8,961 nt of DNA from contig JALWJU010000629.1 of NCBI GenBank assembly GCA_026997055.1, forward strand, positions 1 through 8,961, written 5' to 3'. Under the pieces are notes generated by a model. It saw only the letters and a program-made list of their open reading frames with translations. It had not been told where the DNA came from and did not search any database. This document shows, piece after piece, positions 5,638 through 8,961 of the stretch. The position numbers and the translations under genes are program-made. This DNA comes from Paracoccaceae bacterium. GTDB lineage: Bacteria; Pseudomonadota; Alphaproteobacteria; Rhodobacterales; Rhodobacteraceae. The first letter of the stretch is position 1; every line of letters begins with the position of its first letter.

Positions 5638-6582
5638 ATGGGCATTTCCACGGCGGCGGGTATCGATATCGATGAGGTGATGCTGAACTTTTCCCCGGGC
5701 TCGCTGCAAGTGCTCAACGCGATCCTCGCAGTGGTGATGTTCTCGGTGGCGATCGACCTGAAGCCGGCGGATTTCAGGCGCCTGGCCCGGGCGCCCAGGG
5801 CCCTGCTGGCGGGGCTGTTCTCGCAATTCGTGCTGCTGCCGGCGCTGACCTTCCTGCTGGTGCTGGCAACCGCCCCGCGCCCCTCCATCGCCCTGGGGCT
5901 GATCCTGGTCGCAGCCTGCCCCGGAGGAAACATCTCCAATTTCATCACCCACCGCGCCGGCGGCAATGCGGCGCTGTCGGTGTCGATGACCGCCTTTTCC
6001 ACCGTTGCCGCCATCGTGCTTACCCCGCTCAACATCGCCTTCTGGGGCAGCCTCTACGGCCCCACCCGGGCGATCCTGCGCCAGACCGAGATAGACCCGG
6101 TATCGGTGGCGATCACCGTGGGGCTGATGCTGGTGCTGCCGCTCGCCCTCGGGGTGATGCTCAACAGCCGCCGCCCCGACCTCACCGCCCGCCTGCGCAG
6201 GCCGCTGCAATACCTGTCGATGGCGATCTTCATCGCCTTCATCGTGCTGGCCCTGGCGGCGAACTGGGGGGCCTTCCTGCAATATGCCGGGGCGGTGGCG
6301 GCGCTGGTGCTGATGCACAACGCCCTGGCGCTGGCCGGCGGCTATGCCCTGGCCTGGGCCATGGGGCTCTCGCCCTTCGACCGGCGCGCGGTGACGATCG
6401 AGACCGGGATCCAGAATTCCGGGCTCGGGCTGATCCTGATCTTCGGATTCTTCGGCGGGCTCGGTGGGATGGCGGTGGTGGCGGCCTTCTGGGGGATATG
6501 GCATGTGCTCTCGGGCATCGCCCTGGCCACGATCTGGGCCCGGCGCCCGGTGGTCGGGCAGGGGGCGGCACCGGCGAACTGA
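5638..6582 (+). CDS. Bile acid:sodium symporter family (BASS) transporter
   Basis: 314 residues, almost wholly hydrophobic, about nine to ten membrane helices. It is a sodium-coupled importer of organic anions by family; bacterial members carry varied substrates (keto acids, pantoate and others as well as bile acids), so the cargo is open. Family marks are the discontinuous-helix motif AACPGGNISNFITHRAGGNA (92-111) and the second crossing helix ETGIQNSGLGLIL (255-267), which together form the sodium sites. 'MFSVAIDLKPADF' (34-46) is the usual first-helix end. The ATG at 5638 has only a G-rich stretch upstream. An in-frame GTG at 5611 preceded by GGAGAGCG (9 residues longer) or an ATG at 5680 (14 shorter) are alternatives. 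The gene is convergent with the patatin gene. Confidence 0.92.
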   Translation: MGISTAAGIDIDEVMLNFSPGSLQVLNAILAVVMFSVAIDLKPADFRRLARAPRALLAGLFSQFVLLPALTFLLVLATAPRPSIALGLILVAACPGGNISNFITHRAGGNAALSVSMTAFSTVAAIVLTPLNIAFWGSLYGPTRAILRQTEIDPVSVAITVGLMLVLPLALGVMLNSRRPDLTARLRRPLQYLSMAIFIAFIVLALAANWGAFLQYAGAVAALVLMHNALALAGGYALAWAMGLSPFDRRAVTIETGIQNSGLGLILIFGFFGGLGGMAVVAAFWGIWHVLSGIALATIWARRPVVGQGAAPAN

Positions 6583-6615
6583 GGAGCGCCTGGAGATGCG
6601 CCCAAATCCCGATTG

Positions 6616-6639
6616 CCGCAATATTTTCCGCAATATTCG
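6616..6639. repeat. 12-bp near-perfect tandem repeat in convergent gap
   Basis: CCGCAATATTTT (6616-6627) and CCGCAATATTCG (6628-6639), 10 of 12 identical. It forms a small AT-rich island between the 3' ends of the BASS and patatin genes. Confidence 0.75.
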
Positions 6640-6736
6640 CGTCGCCCGCCGGGGGGGATCCCCGATGCGGATGCGGGCGTGGCGGCGGACTCCGGGGCAT
6701 CCGGCACGGCACCGGCAGAGGCGCGGATATCGTCTG

Positions 6737-6754
6737 CCGCCCGAGGCGGTCTTG
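6737..6754 (+). terminator. Weak hairpin, possible BASS terminator
   Basis: CCGCC-CGA-GGCGG (6737-6749) forms a short 5-bp GC stem followed by TCTTG. The T tract is too short for a confident intrinsic terminator. It lies about 155 bp after the BASS stop and just before the patatin stop. Confidence 0.2.
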
Positions 6755-6761
6755 CCGGGGC

Positions 6762-7637
6762 TCAGGGCCGCCTTTCGCCCGGAGGGTTTTCCAGCAGCGG
6801 CGCGAGGCGGCGCTTGAGCCGCTCCCGTTCGGGCTCGGCCGCTTCCAGTATCTCGCGGATCTTGAGGAATTCGTGGGCGCTGAAGCGCTCGATGGCCGGG
6901 CTGAGCAGGATATCGGGGCGGGCGGTTCTGCAATGCAGGCGGGTAATCTGCTTTTGCAGGATCTGCATGGCCCCCAGCATCAGCTCGGCGGGGCCGGGAG
7001 TGTCGTCTGCCGCTTCCGCCCGGGGGCGTCCGGTCACGTCCACCGCCAGCAGGATGTCACAGCCATGTTCGCGCGCCTGGTGCATCGGTACCGGGTTGGT
7101 ATAGGCGCCGTCGATCATCACCCGCCCGTTCAGCCGCGGGGCCTCGATGATACCGGGGATGGCGATCGAGGCGGCGACGGCCTGCGTCAGGTCGCCTTTG
7201 CGGATGGTTACCTCCTCGCCGGTATGAAAGTCGGTGGAACTCACTGCGAAGGGGATGGCGGTTTCTTCGACCCGGTCGGCCATGCCCGGGGGGGAGACCA
7301 GCCTGACCAGGCCGGTCCCGTTCAGCAGGATCGGCCGGAACAGGCCGAGATTCAGAGCCTTCGGGGCTTCCTTGCCGCCCCCGGGCCAGAAAAGCTGGCG
7401 CGCGGCCCGGCCGGGGCTTGCCAGCACTTCGAGCGCATGGGCGCGGATCTCGCGCCCGCCGATTCCCGAGGCATAGGCCGCCCCGAGCAGGGCGCCGATC
7501 GAGCAGCCGGCGATGAAGGCGGGCTTTATCCCCAGCTCGTCCAGGGTTTCCAGTACCACGATATGGGCAAGCCCCCGCGCCGCGCCGCCGCCCAGTGCCA
7601 GGCCGATACGGGGATGGGTGGGGGAATCGTCCGTCAT
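6762..7637 (-). CDS. Patatin-like phospholipase (RssA/NTE family)
   Basis: 291 residues. Patatin-domain serine hydrolase, by family a lipid acyl hydrolase acting at or near the inner membrane. All catalytic elements are visible: oxyanion loop GGGAARG (16-22), nucleophile elbow GCSIG with Ser46, and the Asp of the dyad in DGAY (Asp176). A conserved 'PVPMHQARE..CDILLAVDV' follows (182-201). There is no signal peptide. The C-terminal 40 residues are charged and helical. The size fits single-domain RssA-like proteins, with no cyclic-nucleotide domain as in NTE. The ATG at 7637 was chosen because GGAG sits five bases upstream and IGLALGGGAARG follows closely. An in-frame ATG at 7697 would only add translated 15-bp repeats. 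It lies downstream of the CAU tRNA on the same strand, 133 bp away, and could receive readthrough. Confidence 0.93.
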   Translation of the reverse strand: MTDDSPTHPRIGLALGGGAARGLAHIVVLETLDELGIKPAFIAGCSIGALLGAAYASGIGGREIRAHALEVLASPGRAARQLFWPGGGKEAPKALNLGLFRPILLNGTGLVRLVSPPGMADRVEETAIPFAVSSTDFHTGEEVTIRKGDLTQAVAASIAIPGIIEAPRLNGRVMIDGAYTNPVPMHQAREHGCDILLAVDVTGRPRAEAADDTPGPAELMLGAMQILQKQITRLHCRTARPDILLSPAIERFSAHEFLKIREILEAAEPERERLKRRLAPLLENPPGERRP

Positions 7638-7638
7638 G

Positions 7639-7683
7639 ATTTCTCCGCTCGGGCTTTCTCGGCTCGGGATTTCACCGCTCGGG
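7639..7683. repeat. 15-bp tandem repeat, three copies, carrying the patatin RBS
   Basis: On the minus strand the copies read CCCGAGCGGTGAAAT, CCCGAGCCGAGAAAG and CCCGAGCGGAGAAAT (7683-7669, 7668-7654, 7653-7639). The last copy is followed by C and the ATG of the patatin gene. The GGAG ribosome site at 7643-7646 is inside this last copy; the other two carry GGTG and CGAG at the same place and no ATG. The unit is a multiple of three and the frame is open through it. Confidence 0.9.
7643..7646 (-). promoter_or_regulatory. Ribosome binding site of patatin gene
   Basis: GGAG on the minus strand, five bases before the ATG at 7637. It decides the start over the upstream in-frame ATG at 7697. Confidence 0.7.
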
Positions 7684-7770
7684 CGCCCGTGTTGCAAAGG
7701 CCGCCGGAGCCTCTGCCGAACCCTCCCGCCCGCGAGCGGCGCGCGCCGACGGCGGTCTTGCGCGAAGCGA

Positions 7771-7847
7771 TGGTAGGCCCGGCAGGACTCGAACCTGCGA
7801 CCAAAGCGTTATGAGCGCTCCGCTCTAACCAACTGAGCTACAGGCCC
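7771..7847 (-). tRNA. tRNA with CAU anticodon, probably tRNA-Ile2
   Basis: 77 bases including an encoded CCA (7773-7771). The acceptor stem GGGCCTG pairs with CGGGCCT using G-U wobbles at positions 1-72 and 6-67; the discriminator is A. The D arm is GCTCAGTTGGTTAGAGC. The anticodon stem AGCG/CGCT holds loop CTCATAA with CAT (7813-7811). The T arm is GGTTCGAGTCC. The body after the anticodon, CGCTTTGGTCGC, resembles the bacterial tRNA-Ile2 that reads AUA after TilS converts the wobble C to lysidine, more than elongator tRNA-Met. Initiator tRNA is ruled out because it lacks the three G-C anticodon-stem pairs. The Ile2 versus Met call is from resemblance only. Confidence 0.95.
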
Positions 7848-7856
7848 GCCATGCCC

Positions 7857-7884
7857 CTGTTACCAAATCAGGCAGGCGCGTCAA
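7857..7884 (-). promoter_or_regulatory. Promoter of the CAU tRNA
   Basis: On the minus strand TTGACG (7884-7879) and TAACAG (7862-7857) are separated by 16 bases. The expected start, near 7850, is a few bases before the mature tRNA 5' end, the same short-leader arrangement as tRNA-Asn. Confidence 0.55.
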
Positions 7885-7939
7885 CTGTCGCCTGGAGCCG
7901 GGAGCGGCAAATCGCGTGTCTGCGAAGGGCGCGAATCCG

Positions 7940-7968
7940 TGGACATGGGGCCGGGCTTGCTCTATCCG
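7940..7968 (+). promoter_or_regulatory. Possible purM promoter
   Basis: TGGACA (7940-7945) and TATCCG (7963-7968) with a 17-base spacer, ending 44 bases before the purM ATG. The -10 matches consensus at only three positions, so this is a weak call. Confidence 0.3.
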
Positions 7969-8012
7969 GTCCCTGCCGGGCGCGGTCCGGGCGCTGGCGC
8001 AAGGGGGCGGAG

Positions 8013-8961
8013 ATGGCGGAAGCAAACGAAGGTCTGACCTATGCCGAAGCCGGCGTGGATATCGACGCGGGCAATCAGCTGGTGGAGCGGATCAAGCCCG
8101 CCGCGCGCGCCACGGACCGGCCCGGGGTGATGGCGGGGCTGGGCGGCTTTGGCGGGCTGTTCGATCTGGCCGCCGCGGGCTATCGCGACCCGGTGCTGGT
8201 GGCGGCGACCGACGGGGTGGGCACCAAGCTGCGCATTGCCATTGATACGGGGATTGTTGACACGATCGGCATTGATCTCGTGGCCATGTGCGTGAACGAT
8301 CTGGTGTGTCAGGGCGCGGAGCCATTGTTTTTCCTAGACTATTTCGCAACCGGCAAGCTCGAGACGGAAGCCGCCGCGCGCATCGTCGAGAGCATCGCCG
8401 CCGCCTGCAAGGCCTCGGGCGCGGCCCTGATCGGCGGCGAGACCGCCGAGATGCCGGGCATGTATGCGGATGGCGACTTTGACCTCGCGGGCTTTGCCGT
8501 GGGCGCCATGGAGCGCGGCGCCGCGCTGCCTGCGGGAGTGGCCGAGGGCGATGTGCTGCTGGGGCTTCTGAGCGATGGGGTTCATTCCAACGGCTATTCG
8601 CTGGTGCGCGCGATCGTCGGGCGCGCGGGGCTCGGCTGGGATGATCCGAGCCCCTTTGGCGCGGGCAGGCTGGGCGCGGCCCTGCTCACGCCGACGCGGC
8701 TCTATGTGCGCCCGGCGCTGGCGGCGATCCGCGCGGGCGGCGTGCACGGGCTCGCCCATGTCACCGGCGGCGGGCTCACCGAGAACCTGCCCCGCGTGCT
8801 GCCCGAGGGGCTGGGCGCGCGGGTGGACCTCTCGGCCTGGGCGCTGCCGGGGGTCTTTGCCTGGCTGGCCGAGGCGGGCGGGCTCTCGGAAAGCGAACTG
8901 CTCAAGACCTTCAATGCCGGGATCGGCATGGTGCTGGTGGCCGCCCCCGAACGCGCCGGGG
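8013..8961 (+). CDS. purM: Phosphoribosylformylglycinamidine cyclo-ligase (AIR synthetase), 3' end cut by window
   Basis: Cytosolic enzyme of de novo purine synthesis; it closes the imidazole ring, turning FGAM plus ATP into AIR. 316 residues are visible and the frame runs off the right edge. The E. coli protein has 345, so about 30 C-terminal residues are missing. Strong matches to the family are the N-terminal YAEAGVDIDAGN (10-21), GGLGGFG-type loop (around 41-48), DGVGTKLR (67-74), DLVAMCVNDLV (88-98), GGETAEMPGMY (141-151), HSNGYSLVR (191-199) and HVTGGGLTENLPRVLP (249-264). The start ATG at 8013 gives the usual short N-terminal lead. Upstream is AAGGGGG followed by CGGAG, a weak ribosome site. 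purN often follows purM, but it would lie outside this window. The divergent CAU tRNA shares the 165-bp promoter gap. Confidence 0.97.
   Translation, partial: MAEANEGLTYAEAGVDIDAGNQLVERIKPAARATDRPGVMAGLGGFGGLFDLAAAGYRDPVLVAATDGVGTKLRIAIDTGIVDTIGIDLVAMCVNDLVCQGAEPLFFLDYFATGKLETEAAARIVESIAAACKASGAALIGGETAEMPGMYADGDFDLAGFAVGAMERGAALPAGVAEGDVLLGLLSDGVHSNGYSLVRAIVGRAGLGWDDPSPFGAGRLGAALLTPTRLYVRPALAAIRAGGVHGLAHVTGGGLTENLPRVLPEGLGARVDLSAWALPGVFAWLAEAGGLSESELLKTFNAGIGMVLVAAPERAG

Noticed and set aside
5662..5673. 12-bp perfect palindrome ATCGATATCGAT as an operator
   Set aside because: It falls inside the BASS coding sequence with the chosen start (encoding Ile-Asp-Ile-Asp) and is easily produced by that residue repeat; kept only as a note in case the start is really at 5680.
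6654..6663. GGGGATCCCC palindrome as a terminator stem
   Set aside because: It has no loop and no T tract; a short palindrome in GC-rich DNA is expected by chance.
5257..6933. Long minus-strand open frame extending the acyltransferase upstream to give an 849-residue protein
   Set aside because: Most of the extension is antisense to the BASS gene, and its translation is Arg/Pro/Gly/His-rich low complexity without domains. Such open frames are expected opposite GC-rich genes.
6498..7814. Plus-strand open frame of 438 codons ending in GLEPATKAL
   Set aside because: It is antisense to the patatin gene, and its C-terminus is the well-known spurious translation of the complement of a tRNA gene (here the CAU tRNA at 7771-7847).

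Overview
The window is high-GC DNA from an alphaproteobacterium, most likely Rhodobacterales (Rhodobacter/Paracoccus-like). This rests on base composition, on the EnvZ-type kinase and tRNA sequences, and on overall gene style; it is a judgement from reading, not from a database search. The gene content is chromosomal and mostly ordinary. It comprises seven protein genes (six complete, purM cut by the right edge) and two tRNAs. There is no phage, transposase, CRISPR array or obvious island.

Layout: (1) An MFS transporter on the minus strand, whose stop codon is the first three bases of the window. (2) An EnvZ-like sensor histidine kinase, minus strand, 164 bp upstream of the transporter, with no response regulator in the window. 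(3) A 325-bp divergent gap with several repeats and a strong hairpin, then an MBL-fold hydrolase (LACTB2-like) on the plus strand. (4) tRNA-Asn(GUU), plus strand, with its own promoter. (5) A PlsC-fold acyltransferase on the minus strand, divergent from a bile acid:sodium symporter family (BASS) transporter on the plus strand. (6) A patatin-like phospholipase on the minus strand, convergent with the BASS gene. (7) A CAU-anticodon tRNA (probably tRNA-Ile2) on the minus strand, and purM on the plus strand running off the end.

The genes do not form one pathway. Two act on lipids (acyltransferase, patatin), two are transporters, and purM belongs to de novo purine synthesis. The kinase could share a transcript with the MFS gene, but the sequence between them looks like a Rho-loading region rather than a tight operon junction.

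The most unusual thing here is not a gene. Most of the intergenic gaps carry a short tandem repeat of a different unit length, and four of these repeats touch a gene boundary: a 7-bp array of 12 units ending on the kinase start codon, a 13-bp x4 array containing the kinase stop codon, a 12-bp x2 duplication containing the MBL stop codon, and a 15-bp x3 array containing the patatin ribosome binding site. Further repeats lie at 2881-2907 (9 bp x3), 4187-4243 (19 bp x3) and 6616-6639 (12 bp x2). Whether they are neutral slippage products or affect expression cannot be decided from one sequence.
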